Part shown: positions 8,331 to 17,721 of the stretch, one piece after another
Layout: every line of letters begins with the position of its first letter
Position numbering within the stretch: the first letter of the stretch is position 1
DNA from: Paraburkholderia sp. SOS3
GTDB lineage: Bacteria > Pseudomonadota > Gammaproteobacteria > Burkholderiales > Burkholderiaceae
Direction of reading: 5' to 3'
Length of the DNA stretch: 64,000 bases
Assembly: GCF_001922345.1 (NCBI RefSeq)
Contig: NZ_CP018811.1
Span: forward strand, 1,984,001 to 2,048,000
Notes under the pieces: model-generated
Database searches by the model: none
What the model saw: the letters and a program-made list of their open reading frames with translations, nothing else
Told to the model about the DNA's origin: nothing
Program-made: the position numbers and the translations under genes

Positions 8331-9857
8331 TCAGTCTTCGCGCCGCAGATGCGGGAAGAGAATCACGTCGCGAATGCTCGGGCTGTCGGTGATCAGCATC
8401 ACGAGCCGGTCGATGCCGATGCCGCAGCCGCCGGTCGGCGGCATGCCGTATTCGAGCGCGCGAATATAGTCGGCATCGTAGTACATCGCTTCCTCGTCGC
8501 CGGCGTCCTTCTGATCGACCTGTTTGCGAAAACGCGCCGCCTGGTCCTCGGGGTCGTTGAGCTCCGAGAAACCGTTGGCGATTTCGCGGCCGGTGATGAA
8601 CAGCTCGAAGCGCTCCGTAATGCCTTCGACCGAATCCGACGCGCGCGCAAGCGGCGATACTTCGATCGGATAGTCGATGATGTACGTCGGCTCCCACAAC
8701 TGCGCTTCCGCCGTTTCTTCGAAGAGCGCGAGCTGCAGCGAGCCAAGCCCCGCGTTCAGAAACTTCGGCTCGTTCGTGTCGACGCCGAATTTCTTCACTT
8801 CCGCGCGCAGGAATGCCGCATCCGACAGTTGCGCCTCGGTGTATTGCGGTGCGTGTTTCAGAATGGCCTGCGTGATCGTCAGCCGGTGGAACGGCCGGGA
8901 CAGATCGAGCTCGCGCCCCTGATAGCTGATCGTCGCAGTGCCGAGCGCATCGATCGCGGCCTGACGAATCAATTGTTCGGTGAAGTCCATGAGCCACGTG
9001 TAGTTCGTGTACGCGGCGTAGAACTCCATCATCGTGAATTCCGGATTGTGGCGCGGCGACACGCCCTCGTTACGGAAATTCCGGTTGATTTCGAACACCC
9101 GCTCGAAGCCGCCGACGATAAGCCGCTTCAGATACAGTTCCGGCGCGATGCGCATGAACATCTGCATATCGAGCGCGTTGTGATGCGTGACGAACGGCTT
9201 TGCCGCAGCGCCGCCCGGAATTGGGTGCAGCATCGGCGTTTCGACTTCCATGAAGTTCGCGTCCGACATGAAGCGGCGGATCGACGAGATGGTCTTCGTG
9301 CGCGCGGTAAAGGTCTTGCGTGTTTCCGGCGTGACGATCAGGTCGACGTAGCGCTGGCGGTAGCGCATTTCCTGATCGGCGAGGCCGTGGAATTTGTCGG
9401 GTAGCGGCCGCAGTGCCTTCGACAGCAGCCGCAGTTCCGTGCAGCGCACCGACAGCTCGCCTTTGTTCGTGCGAAACAGCACGCCGCGCGCGGCGACGAT
9501 GTCGCCGAGGTCCCATTTCTTGAAGGCTTCGTACGTCGCTTCGCCGACGTCGGCGGGCGTGATGAAGAACTGGATCTGGCCCGACCCGTCCTGCACCGTC
9601 GCGAAGCTCGCCTTGCCCATCACGCGTTTGAGCATCATCCGGCCGGCGAGCGCGACACCGAGTGCCTGCGCTTCGAGCGCTTCCTTGTCGGTGTCCGCGA
9701 ACTGCGTCTGCAGTTCGGCGGCGTGGTGGGTCGGCTGGAAATCGTTCGGATAGGCGACGCCTTGCTCGCGCAGCGCACGCAGCTTGTCGCGGCGTTCGGC
9801 GATGATCTGGTTGTCGTCGTCGGCCGCGGCGGTCGTCTGGGTCGTCGGTTCGGTCAT
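8331..9857 (-). CDS. lysS: Lysine--tRNA ligase (class II)
   Basis: Class II lysyl-tRNA synthetase (508 aa, E. coli 505). The N-terminal OB-fold anticodon-binding domain is followed by the catalytic domain, with motif 2 at [14 protein letters not shown] and motif 3 at [13 protein letters not shown] near the C-terminus. The start at 9857 (MTEPTTQTT) is preferred over an in-frame one 48 bp upstream because it agrees with the family N-terminus, though its Shine-Dalgarno is weak. It lies 111 bp downstream of prfB on the same strand, the same prfB-lysS pairing as in E. coli, and is probably cotranscribed. Confidence 0.96.
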   Translation of the reverse strand: MTEPTTQTTAAADDDNQIIAERRDKLRALREQGVAYPNDFQPTHHAAELQTQFADTDKEALEAQALGVALAGRMMLKRVMGKASFATVQDGSGQIQFFITPADVGEATYEAFKKWDLGDIVAARGVLFRTNKGELSVRCTELRLLSKALRPLPDKFHGLADQEMRYRQRYVDLIVTPETRKTFTARTKTISSIRRFMSDANFMEVETPMLHPIPGGAAAKPFVTHHNALDMQMFMRIAPELYLKRLIVGGFERVFEINRNFRNEGVSPRHNPEFTMMEFYAAYTNYTWLMDFTEQLIRQAAIDALGTATISYQGRELDLSRPFHRLTITQAILKHAPQYTEAQLSDAAFLRAEVKKFGVDTNEPKFLNAGLGSLQLALFEETAEAQLWEPTYIIDYPIEVSPLARASDSVEGITERFELFITGREIANGFSELNDPEDQAARFRKQVDQKDAGDEEAMYYDADYIRALEYGMPPTGGCGIGIDRLVMLITDSPSIRDVILFPHLRRED

Positions 9858-9968
9858 GATGTTGGTCGGTATGCGGGGAAGCTGGCGGGCGCGCCGTGAA
9901 ATCATTCGATTGCACCCGCGATCGAAACACGCGGCACGGTTTTCATGCCGTGCCGTGAATGCTGCAAT

Positions 9969-11073
9969 TCAAATACCCTGTTTCAGGCTCGCGCTGATAA
10001 ACGCATCGAGGTCGCCGTCGAGCACGCTCTTCGTGTTGCTGATTTCGACGTTCGTGCGCAGATCCTTGATGCGGCTGTTGTCGAGCACGTACGAGCGGAT
10101 CTGGTGACCCCAGCCCACGTCCGATTTGCCCGCTTCGAGCTTGTCCTGCTCGGACTGGCGCTTGCGCATTTCCGCTTCGTAGAGCCGCGATTTCAGCATG
10201 GCCATCGCTTCGGCGCGGTTGCGGTGCTGCGAGCGGTCGTTCTGGCACTGCACGACGATGCCGCTCGGCATGTGCGTGATGCGCACCGCCGAATCGGTCT
10301 TGTTGATGTGCTGACCGCCGGCGCCCGATGCGCGGAATGTGTCGATGCGCAGATCGGCCGGATTGATGTCGATTTCGAACGAGTCGTCGATTTCCGGATA
10401 CACGAATACCGACGAAAACGACGTATGGCGGCCACCCGACGAATCGAACGGCGACTTGCGCACGAGGCGATGGATGCCCGTTTCGGTGCGCAGGAAGCCG
10501 TACGCGTATTCGCCTTCGACCTTGATCGTCGCGCTCTTGATGCCGGCGACGTCGCCTTCCGATTCTTCGAGCACTTCGGTCTTGAAGCCCTTGCGCTCGC
10601 AGTAGCGCAGATACTGGCGCAGCAGCATCGATGCCCAGTCGCACGCTTCGGTGCCGCCGGCGCCGGCCTGGATGTCGATGAACGCGTTGTTCGGGTCGGC
10701 CGGGTTCGAGAACATCCGGCGGAATTCGAGGTCTTCGATGCGCGCGGTGAGCTTCGCGACATCTTCGTCGCACGAGACGAGCGTCGCTTCGTCGTTTTCT
10801 TCGCGCGCCATGTCGAACAGGTCTTGCGTGTCGCGCAAGTCGTTGTCGAGCGACGAAAGGACGTCGACCACGCCTTCGAGCAGCTTCTTTTCCTTACCGA
10901 GCGCCTGCGCGTGCTGCGAGTCGTTCCAGACGTTCGGGTCTTCGAGTTCCCGGTTGACTTCGACGAGCCTTACTGCTTTGGCATCGTAGTCAAAGATACC
11001 CCCGTAGCTCGCCTGCGCGCGTGCGCAGGTCGGCCAGAGAGGCTTCGATCGCGTTGAGACGTTCCGCTTCCAT
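9969..11073 (-). CDS. prfB: Peptide chain release factor 2, programmed +1 frameshift
   Basis: RF2 ends translation at UGA and UAA. The gene is split: ATG at 11073 reads [20 protein letters not shown] and on to ...LRGYL, then meets an in-frame UGA at 10992-10990. A +1 shift continues as [15 protein letters not shown] in the frame ending at 9969. The recognition tripeptide SPF ([10 protein letters not shown]) and the GGQ motif ([16 protein letters not shown]) are both present. The shifted product is about 367 aa, the normal RF2 size. A shorter open frame from 10871 alone would lack domain 1 and is not the true start. It is followed by lysS. Confidence 0.96.
10990..11004 (-). promoter_or_regulatory. 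prfB programmed +1 frameshift site
   Basis: On the minus strand the sequence reads CGGGGGTATCTTTGAC: a Shine-Dalgarno-like G-run, the slippery CTT codon (10995-10993) and the UGA stop (10992-10990) followed by C. This is the classical autoregulatory element: low RF2 slows termination at UGA and allows the shift to full-length RF2. The first G of the canonical AGGGGG is preceded by C here. Confidence 0.95.
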
Positions 11074-11208
11074 GTCGAGCTTTTGATTCGCCAAAAGGTG
11101 AAATTATAGCCGATCGACGGCCCGATCCGGCCTGCGCGACGTGGAATCGGGCCGGATTTTCAGCGGATTTCGCGTGTCCGTCACGCGAGGTGGCTGGGCT
11201 TTGGCGCG

Positions 11209-11260
11209 GCGCGTTGGGGCTGCGCGTTGGGGTTGCGCGTTGGGGCCGCGCGTTAGGGCC
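11209..11260. repeat. 13-bp tandem repeat, four copies, downstream of recJ
   Basis: Four adjacent 13-bp units read GCGCGTTGGGGCT, GCGCGTTGGGGTT, GCGCGTTGGGGCC and GCGCGTTAGGGCC. They end 4 bp from the recJ stop codon in the recJ-prfB gap. In the same 190-bp gap an 8-bp inverted repeat (11125-11132 with 11150-11157) followed by TTTT may be a weak terminator. No gene is seen in the gap. Confidence 0.9.
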
Positions 11261-11264
11261 GCAA

Positions 11265-12971
11265 TTATCCGAGCGCGTGCTCGACGATCAGCTGCACGCG
11301 CGACACGCCGTTCCAGGTGTCGCGCGTGAGCCGGTAGGCAACGGTCGCGCGCGCCGGCAGCGTATCGGTGTGGTTGAACCAGATCGCGTTGAAGCGCTGG
11401 CGGCCGCGCATCAGTTGCAGCTTCAGATGCTTGTCTTTCACGAGTGCCTGCGACATCACCTCGAATTCGCCGGAAAAAAGCGGTGCCGGAAAGCCCTGTC
11501 CCCAGACCGCCGCTTCGAGCATCTCGACGAATTGCGGCGTGAAGTAGGCATCTTCGAGGTCGCCGTCGGTCTCGACCGTGCGCGCGAGCGCGTCGTCGGA
11601 GAGCCACTCGCGGCCGACCGCTTCGAAGGCGGCTGCAAAGCGCGGCAGGTCGGCGGACGCAAGCGTCATGCCGGCCGCCATCGCGTGACCGCCGAAGCGC
11701 ACGATCAGATCGGGCTCGCGCTTCGAGATCAGATCGAGCGCATCGCGCAGATGAAAGCCCGCGATCGAACGGCCCGAGCCTTTGATCATCGTGCCGCTGT
11801 CGTCGGCGAGCGCGAACGTGAAGGACGGACGGTGGAATTTCTCCTTGAGGCGCCCGGCGACGATGCCGATCACGCCCTGATGCCAGCTCGCATTGAACAG
11901 TGTGATGGTCGTGGCGCCGGCCGGATCGATCGCCGCCAGATCGTCGAGCGCCTGTTGCTGCATGCCGGCCTCGATTTCGCGGCGCTCGCGGTTCATCGTG
12001 TCGAGCTGCTGGGCAAGTTGCCAGGCGCGGCCGACGTCGTCGGTAATCAGGCATTCGATGCCAAGCGACATGTCCGCAAGGCGTCCCGCCGCATTGAGCC
12101 GCGGGCCGAGCGCGAAGCCGAGATCGAAGCCCGATGCGCTGCGCGCTTCGCGGCCGGCCGCGCGAAACAGCGCGGCGATGCCGGGCTGCATGCGGCCGTT
12201 GCGGATCCGTTGCAGGCCTTGCGCGACGAGCACGCGATTATTGCCGTCGAGTTTCACGACGTCGGCGACCGTGCCGAGCGCGACCAGATCGAGCAGTCCG
12301 TCGAGGCGCGGCTCGGGGCGCGCGTCGTTGAAGGCGCCGCGCTTGCGCAGTTCGGCGCGCAACGCGAGCAGCACGTAGAACATCACGCCGACGCCTGCCA
12401 GGCTTTTGCTCGGAAACGCGCAGCCGGGCTGGTTCGGATTGACGATCGCGCGCGCGGCGGGCAACGCGTCGCCGGGCAGGTGATGGTCGGTGACGAGCAC
12501 GTCGATGCCGAGCGCGTTCGCCGCGGCGACGCCGTCGACGCTCGCAATGCCGTTGTCGACCGTGATCAGCAGATCGGGCTTGCCGCCCGCGCGCGCAGCG
12601 GCGAGCGCGACGATCTCGGGCGTGAGGCCGTAGCCGTATTCGAAGCGGTTCGGCACGAGGTACTCGATCTGCGCGCCGAACATGCGCAAGCCGCGCACGG
12701 CAACGGCGCAGGCGGTCGCGCCATCGCAGTCGTAGTCGGCGACGACGAGCATGCGGCGGCCTGCTTCGAGCGCCTCGGCGAGCAGCGCGGCGGCCTTGTC
12801 GCAGCCGTGCAGCGCGGCCGGCGGCACGAGGCGCGCGAGACCCGTTTCGATTTCATCGGGCAGGCACACGCCGCGTGCGGCGTACAGCCGCGCCAGCACC
12901 GGATGCAGACCGTGACGGGTGAGGGCTTCGGCGTCGGCGGGCGGGCACGCGCGGGTAACGATGCGGATCAT
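11265..12971 (-). CDS. recJ: Single-stranded-DNA-specific 5'-3' exonuclease RecJ
   Basis: DHH-family exonuclease (568 aa) used in recombination and mismatch repair. Metal-binding motifs are seen as VVADYDCDGATA (about 75-86), LITVDNGIAS and VTDHHLPGDALP (the DHH motif). DHHA1 residues follow, including RFGGHAMAAGMTL. The OB-like C-terminal part ends VQLIVEHALG. It is the second gene of a minus-strand group, 58 bp after the COG4255 gene. Length and motifs are complete. Confidence 0.96.
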   Translation of the reverse strand: MIRIVTRACPPADAEALTRHGLHPVLARLYAARGVCLPDEIETGLARLVPPAALHGCDKAAALLAEALEAGRRMLVVADYDCDGATACAVAVRGLRMFGAQIEYLVPNRFEYGYGLTPEIVALAAARAGGKPDLLITVDNGIASVDGVAAANALGIDVLVTDHHLPGDALPAARAIVNPNQPGCAFPSKSLAGVGVMFYVLLALRAELRKRGAFNDARPEPRLDGLLDLVALGTVADVVKLDGNNRVLVAQGLQRIRNGRMQPGIAALFRAAGREARSASGFDLGFALGPRLNAAGRLADMSLGIECLITDDVGRAWQLAQQLDTMNRERREIEAGMQQQALDDLAAIDPAGATTITLFNASWHQGVIGIVAGRLKEKFHRPSFTFALADDSGTMIKGSGRSIAGFHLRDALDLISKREPDLIVRFGGHAMAAGMTLASADLPRFAAAFEAVGREWLSDDALARTVETDGDLEDAYFTPQFVEMLEAAVWGQGFPAPLFSGEFEVMSQALVKDKHLKLQLMRGRQRFNAIWFNHTDTLPARATVAYRLTRDTWNGVSRVQLIVEHALG

Positions 12972-13029
12972 GCGGTGACGGCGAGGCCGGCGCGGCCTGC
13001 GAATAGAAGGGTGATCATTCGAAGGGCGA

Positions 13030-14229
13030 TCATTCGATGAAAAGCGAGGCGAACAGGCGCCGCCGCCAGAACTTGCGCAGATCGCCGCGCGTCACGGCGA
13101 GCGTGACCGAGCCCGTGTCGCCACACAGCGTGAGACCGAGTTCGGCGAGTTCGCCTGCTTCGAGCGCGGCGAGCGCGGGGGCGAACCAGTCGCGCTCGAG
13201 CGCGGCGAAGGCGGTGTTCCAGCTGGCCCAGTCCTGCGAGAGGTAGGGCGTCGAAAACGGATCGAGTTCGACGAGCGTGGCGGATCTGGCATCGGTCGAC
13301 GCACCGGCTGCATGCGCTTGCGCCTGCAGCATTTGCGCGAACGATTGCGCGGGCGCGCCGACGGCCGCATGCGCGGCGAGCGCGAGACCGCGCGTCGCCA
13401 CGGCATCGGACAGCACACGCGCGAACGGACTCGTTACCGCGCGCGCGACGCCCTGCGCGTGAAACCAGATCGAGTTGACCGCGGGCAGTCCGCGCGCTTC
13501 GCGTGCTTCGTTGACCGGATGTTCGAACCAGGCCATCTGCACTTCGTTCTGCAGCTTCATCCATGCGCGCGAGCGTTCGCCGCTGTGCGCTTCGTGCGGC
13601 AGCCAGATCTCGATGTTGCGGCCGCTCGCGCGCAGCGGCGATGCGCCGGCGAGCGTGCTGAATTCGTTGCTCGACAGATACCAGCGCGACGGTTGCGGCG
13701 CTTCGATGCGTACGCCGAGCTCTTCGATCAGCGGACGGGCGAGGGCGAGCAGCGTCGCCGCATCGTCGTCGGAAAGCTCGAGCGATGCGGGGTCGATCAG
13801 CACGAGGTGGTCGTGCGCGATGCGCACGTGGACCGGCTGCACGCAGGCCCAGCTTGCCGTGCCCGGATCGCCGCCGTCGGCGAGCAACATGTAGGGGGCG
13901 AGCGGGGCTTCGTCGTCGGCGGAGCCGGCCGCGCTTGAACGCTCGCTTGTACCCGCGCTTGAATCCGTGCTTGAACCCGTGCTTGAACCCGTGCTTGAAC
14001 CCGCGCTTGAACCCGCGCTTGAACCCGCTAATGCGCCGAACTGGCGCGCCACCCATCGCTCATGCGGCAACGTTCGCTGGAAGTCCTCGCCGATCACGCG
14101 CTCGACGAGGGTCGCGCGGGCGACGAGCTTGTCGAAGGCGGGCGTCTGAAGGTCGTGCAGGGCGGTGGAGGCGTCGGCTGCGGACGGCAGCGCGAAAGGG
14201 ATGAGCAGATGAAGGCGGGTGACGGGCAT
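13030..14229 (-). CDS. COG4255-type conserved protein with an expanded Ser/Gly linker
   Basis: A 399-aa protein of a family found mainly in beta-proteobacteria (COG4255). It is often annotated as phosphoglycerate mutase-like, although no phosphatase or mutase catalytic motif is visible. Family hallmarks are LHDLQTPAFDKLVARATLVE near the N-terminus and KLQNEVQMAWFEHPVNEAREARG with AVNSIWFH in the second half. Between the two blocks lies a Gly-Ser-Ser-(Ala/Thr) run encoded by a 12-bp tandem repeat, which probably forms a flexible linker. The start at 14229 (MPVTRLHLLIPF) is chosen by similarity; the Shine-Dalgarno is weak. It is upstream of recJ and likely cotranscribed. Function unknown. Confidence 0.8.
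   Translation of the reverse strand: MPVTRLHLLIPFALPSAADASTALHDLQTPAFDKLVARATLVERVIGEDFQRTLPHERWVARQFGALAGSSAGSSAGSSTGSSTGSSTDSSAGTSERSSAAGSADDEAPLAPYMLLADGGDPGTASWACVQPVHVRIAHDHLVLIDPASLELSDDDAATLLALARPLIEELGVRIEAPQPSRWYLSSNEFSTLAGASPLRASGRNIEIWLPHEAHSGERSRAWMKLQNEVQMAWFEHPVNEAREARGLPAVNSIWFHAQGVARAVTSPFARVLSDAVATRGLALAAHAAVGAPAQSFAQMLQAQAHAAGASTDARSATLVELDPFSTPYLSQDWASWNTAFAALERDWFAPALAALEAGELAELGLTLCGDTGSVTLAVTRGDLRKFWRRRLFASLFIE
13933..14028 (-). repeat. 12-bp tandem repeat, eight copies, inside the COG4255 gene
   Basis: Eight contiguous units have the + strand consensus GCTTGAACCCG(T/C). The three outermost units (13933-13968) are diverged; the five at 13969-14028 are near identical. 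On the coding strand they encode repeated Gly-Ser-Ser-X blocks in frame. Confidence 0.95.
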
Positions 14230-14785
14230 GATGGTGCGCATTGTAGGGCAATCTGCGGCACCGATCGACGCTTTGGCATCCCGCTGCTGCGCAGAGCGCT
14301 GCTTCGGAGGGAGGGCGAAACGGCTTCCTCGGTTGAAGGAAGCGCAACGGGCGCCCACTTGAGAGGCGCTGCGCATGCCACCTGCAGTCGAGCGAAAATC
14401 CCGACGCGGAGCGCCGTACGGCACACCTCGCGCGTCTTACCGGCTCCTCATCTCGAAATAGCTCGCCAAGCGTCTCTTCGGCCGATTCGGCGGCAATGTA
14501 TGGCAAACTTCGCCGTCGCTTTGTCGTCGATTCGAGGGCGCAAGGCTGAAGATTGGTCGGCGTGGCGTGCGCGATCCACCGCGACGCTGAACCATCCGTC
14601 ATAATTCGCGCCAAACCACTACGCAGTAGGGCGTGGCCTGCACACCGTAAGGAATCTTCGGTTTCCGTGAATCGCGATAACCGGACGCAGCCGGAAGGAA
14701 GCAGCCGGAATCGAATAGTTCCTCGCCCACGGCATTGGCGCGCAGCCGAACCCCGCAGTTGCATAACCCGCAGACAAGGACTCGC
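14230..14785. other. Divergent intergenic region, no supported gene
   Basis: This 556-bp stretch lies between the minus-strand COG4255 gene and the plus-strand LolC/E-type permease and must hold both promoters. I see no convincing -35/-10 pair, no RNA gene and no protein I can support. Open frames in it lack ribosome binding sites and family-like sequence. Confidence 0.5.
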
Positions 14786-16039
14786 TTGAAACTTCCGTAC
14801 GAATGGCAGATCGGCTGGCGTTACACCCGCGCCGGCAAACGCACGACCGGCAACGGCTTTATATCGTTCATCGCGCTCGTGTCGATGTCGGGCATTGCGC
14901 TCGGCGTCGCGGCGCTGATCGTCGTGCTGTCCGTGATGAACGGCTTTCAGAAAGAGGTGCGCGACCGCATGCTGTCCGTGCTCGCCCACGTCGAAATCTT
15001 CTCGCCGGCCGGGTCGATGCCCGACTGGCAACTGACCGCGAAAGAAGCGCGCCAGAACAAGGAAGTGATTGGCGCCGCGCCATATGTCGAAGCGCAGGCG
15101 CTGCTCACGCGCCAGGATGCCGTCAGCGGCGTCGCATTGCGCGGCGTCGATCCGTCGCTCGAACCGGAGGTGTCCGACATCGGCAAGGAGATGCGCGCGG
15201 GCCGCCTCGCGGACCTGATCCCCGGCGACTTCGGCATCGTGCTTGGCGCGGACCTCGCGGCGAGCCTCGGCGTGACGGCCGGCGACAAGATCACGCTCGT
15301 TGCGCCCGAAGGCACGATCACGCCGGCCGGCATGCTGCCGCGCTTGAAGCAGTTCACCGTGGTCGGCGTGTTCGAGTCCGGGCATTACGAATTCGACAGC
15401 ACGCTTGCGCTCATCAACATTCGCGATGCCGAAGCGCTGTTCCGACTACCCGCGCCAACGGGCGTGCGCTTGAGGCTCAAGGATATGCAACGCGCGCCGC
15501 AGGTCGCGCATGAACTCGCGCGCACGCTCTCGGGCGACCTGTACATTCGTGACTGGACGCAGCAGAACAAGACATGGTTCTCCGCCGTGCAGATCGAAAA
15601 GCGCATGATGTTCATCATCCTCACGCTGATTATCGCGGTTGCGGCGTTCAATCTCGTGTCATCGCTCGTCATGACGGTGACCAACAAGCAGGCCGACATC
15701 GCCATCCTGCGCACGCTCGGCGCGCAGCCGGGCTCGATCATGAAAATCTTCGTCGTGCAGGGTGTGACGATCGGGTTCGTCGGCACGGCGATCGGCGTCG
15801 CGCTCGGCTGTCTGATCGCGTGGAGCATTCCGTGGCTCGTGCCGATGATCGAGCACCTGTTCGGCATCCAGTTTCTGCCGCCGTCGGTGTACTTCATCAG
15901 CGAGCTGCCGTCCGAACTCGTGGCCGGCGACGTGATCAGGATCGGCGTGATTGCCTTCGTGCTGTCGTCGCTTGCGACGCTCTATCCGAGCTGGCGCGGT
16001 GCGAAGGTGCGCCCGGCGGAGGCGCTGCGCTATGAATGA
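14786..16039 (+). CDS. Lipoprotein-releasing ABC transporter permease, LolC/E (LolF-like) type
   Basis: Inner-membrane permease (417 aa) that with LolD extracts lipoproteins from the inner membrane for transfer to LolA. Four membrane segments are visible: one N-terminal (about 24-46, [20 protein letters not shown]) and three C-terminal (about 270 onward), with a large periplasmic domain between, the MacB/LolC topology. The start is a TTG at 14786 with AAGGA 5 nt upstream, giving the conserved [15 protein letters not shown]. The gene overlaps lolD. Only one permease lies here, whereas E. coli has lolC and lolE flanking lolD. Confidence 0.9.
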   Translation: MKLPYEWQIGWRYTRAGKRTTGNGFISFIALVSMSGIALGVAALIVVLSVMNGFQKEVRDRMLSVLAHVEIFSPAGSMPDWQLTAKEARQNKEVIGAAPYVEAQALLTRQDAVSGVALRGVDPSLEPEVSDIGKEMRAGRLADLIPGDFGIVLGADLAASLGVTAGDKITLVAPEGTITPAGMLPRLKQFTVVGVFESGHYEFDSTLALINIRDAEALFRLPAPTGVRLRLKDMQRAPQVAHELARTLSGDLYIRDWTQQNKTWFSAVQIEKRMMFIILTLIIAVAAFNLVSSLVMTVTNKQADIAILRTLGAQPGSIMKIFVVQGVTIGFVGTAIGVALGCLIAWSIPWLVPMIEHLFGIQFLPPSVYFISELPSELVAGDVIRIGVIAFVLSSLATLYPSWRGAKVRPAEALRYE

Positions 16040-16781
16040 TCGTCCGAACCCACAAGCCATGCTCAACTCCGGCAATACCACCGATCGTTATCCTTACGTA
16101 CTCGAAGCGAACAGCATCTCGAAGGCGTTCGTGCAAGGCGGCCTCAATGTGCCCGTGCTCAGCAATACGCGGCTCTCGGTGCGGCGCGGCGAGAAGCTCG
16201 CGATCGTCGGCGCGTCCGGTTCCGGCAAGAGCACGCTGCTGCACGTGCTAGGCGGCCTCGACGATCCGAGCGCCGGCGAAGTGTCGCTGCTCGGCAAGCC
16301 GTTCACGAAGCTGTCCGAGCGCGAGCGCAACGATCTGCGCAACCGCGCGCTTGGCTTCGTCTACCAGTTCCATCATCTGCTGCCGGAATTCAGCGCGCTC
16401 GACAACGTCGCGATGCCGCTGCGCATTCGCCGCATGACCACTGAAGACGCGCGTCGCGAAGCGCTCGCGATGCTCGAGCGCGTCAACCTCGCGCATCGCG
16501 CGAGGCACCGGCCCGGCGAGCTGTCGGGCGGCGAGCGGCAACGCGTCGCGATCGCGCGCGCGCTCGTCACGAAGCCCGCCTGCGTGCTCGCCGACGAGCC
16601 GACCGGGAACCTCGACAGCGGCACGGCAGACACGGTGTTCAATCTGATGCTCGAACTGTCGGGCACGTTCGAGACAAGCTTCGTGATCGTCACGCACGAC
16701 CAGGATCTGGCCGCGCGTTGCGACCGGGTACTGCGTTTGCGCGAAGGCGTGCTGTACGAGGAGCCGCCGGTTCCGCTCTGA
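16032..16781 (+). CDS. lolD: Lipoprotein-releasing ABC transporter ATPase LolD
   Basis: Cytoplasmic ATPase (249 aa) powering lipoprotein release by the preceding permease. Walker A is GASGSGKST, the ABC signature is [15 protein letters not shown], Walker B with the following Glu is [11 protein letters not shown], and the H-loop is [10 protein letters not shown]. The ATG at 16032 overlaps the end of the permease gene by 8 bp, suggesting translational coupling. The first 25 residues ([17 protein letters not shown]...) are a longer N-terminus than in E. coli LolD. Confidence 0.95.
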   Translation: MNDRPNPQAMLNSGNTTDRYPYVLEANSISKAFVQGGLNVPVLSNTRLSVRRGEKLAIVGASGSGKSTLLHVLGGLDDPSAGEVSLLGKPFTKLSERERNDLRNRALGFVYQFHHLLPEFSALDNVAMPLRIRRMTTEDARREALAMLERVNLAHRARHRPGELSGGERQRVAIARALVTKPACVLADEPTGNLDSGTADTVFNLMLELSGTFETSFVIVTHDQDLAARCDRVLRLREGVLYEEPPVPL

Positions 16782-16782
16782 G

Positions 16783-16806
16783 CGCCAACGCCAACGCCAA
16801 CGCCAA
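16783..16806. repeat. 6-bp tandem repeat (CGCCAA)4 between lolD and tatD
   Basis: Four perfect CGCCAA units start 2 bp after the lolD stop codon and end 19 bp before the tatD start. If translated from an upstream start they would give Ala-Asn repeats, but no such start is supported. Confidence 0.85.
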
Positions 16807-16825
16807 CGCTCGCGAGGCTTTCCGC

Positions 16826-17614
16826 ATGTGGATCGACACGCACTGCCATCTCGACGCATCCGAGTTCGACGCCGACCGCGATGCGGTCGCATCCGCCGCG
16901 CGCGACGCCGGGGTCGCGCGCATCGTGATTCCGGGCGTATCGCGCGCGTGGTGCGCACGCGTACGCGAGCTCGCTCATCGCATCGTCGGCGGCGCATACG
17001 CGCTCGGCATTCATCCGCTTTTTACCCCGCAGGCGCAGGAAGCCGATCTCGATGCATTGCGGATGGAGATCGAGGCGAGCCTCGACGATCCGCGCTTTGT
17101 CGGCATCGGCGAGATCGGCCTCGACTATTTCGTGCCGGGCCTTGACGATGCGCGTCAGCAATTCTTCTACAACGAGCAACTGAAGCTCGCGCATGAATTC
17201 GACTTGCCGGTGATCTGCCATGTACGCAAATCGCAGGACCAGGTGCTGAAAGGGCTGCGCCGGCAGCAGGTGCATCGCGGCATCGCGCATGCGTTCAACG
17301 GCAGCTTCCAGCAGGCGCAGGCCTTTATCGATCACGGCATGCATCTTGGCTTCGGCGGCAATCTGACGTTCGAGCGGGCGCTGCAGATCCGGCGTCTGGC
17401 CGCGCAATTGCCGCTCGACGCGATCGTCGTCGAGACCGATGCGCCCGATATTCCTCCCGCGTGGCTTTATCGGCAGCGCAATACGCCCGATCAGATTCCG
17501 GCGATCGGCGCGAGCCTCGCGCAACAGCGCAACATCGACGCACACGAGCTTGCACTATGCACAACGGCCAACGCGCATGCCGCGTTGCCGCGGCTCGCAC
17601 TTTCCTCTGCATAA
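16826..17614 (+). CDS. TatD family metal-dependent hydrolase / DNase
   Basis: TatD-type TIM-barrel hydrolase (262 aa), a family with 3'-5' exonuclease activity on DNA and RNA. Metal-binding motifs are DTHCHLDA at the N-terminus, GEIGLDYF (metal-bridging Glu), CHVRKS (His) and ETDAPDIPP (Asp) near the C-terminus. The start at 16826 (MWIDTHCHLD) is the family start. It lies 44 bp downstream of lolD and is probably in the same transcript. I cannot tell which paralogue (TatD, YcfH, YjjV) it corresponds to; the HVRKSQDQVLKGL region fits YjjV-like forms. Confidence 0.9.
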   Translation: MWIDTHCHLDASEFDADRDAVASAARDAGVARIVIPGVSRAWCARVRELAHRIVGGAYALGIHPLFTPQAQEADLDALRMEIEASLDDPRFVGIGEIGLDYFVPGLDDARQQFFYNEQLKLAHEFDLPVICHVRKSQDQVLKGLRRQQVHRGIAHAFNGSFQQAQAFIDHGMHLGFGGNLTFERALQIRRLAAQLPLDAIVVETDAPDIPPAWLYRQRNTPDQIPAIGASLAQQRNIDAHELALCTTANAHAALPRLALSSA

Positions 17615-17721
17615 TCGCTGGCGGTGATGCGCGGCGGGCGCCGGACGCCGGCGGCCGCGTGTGCTGACGCGGCTTGTTTTCGCTTGCCCCGCGCGCGCCA
17701 TTCGATGGTGGCGGAGGGGGC

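Noticed and set aside
10872..11073. prfB as a pseudogene with an internal stop
   Set aside because: The UGA sits in the exact programmed +1 frameshift context, and the downstream frame encodes a complete RF2.
13933..14028. CRISPR array
   Set aside because: The 12-bp units are contiguous with no spacers, are in frame within a coding region, and no cas gene is nearby.
14241..14735. Short frames in the gap before the Lol permease as a gene or gene remnant
   Set aside because: No ribosome binding site, conserved motif or consistent frame could be supported on either strand.
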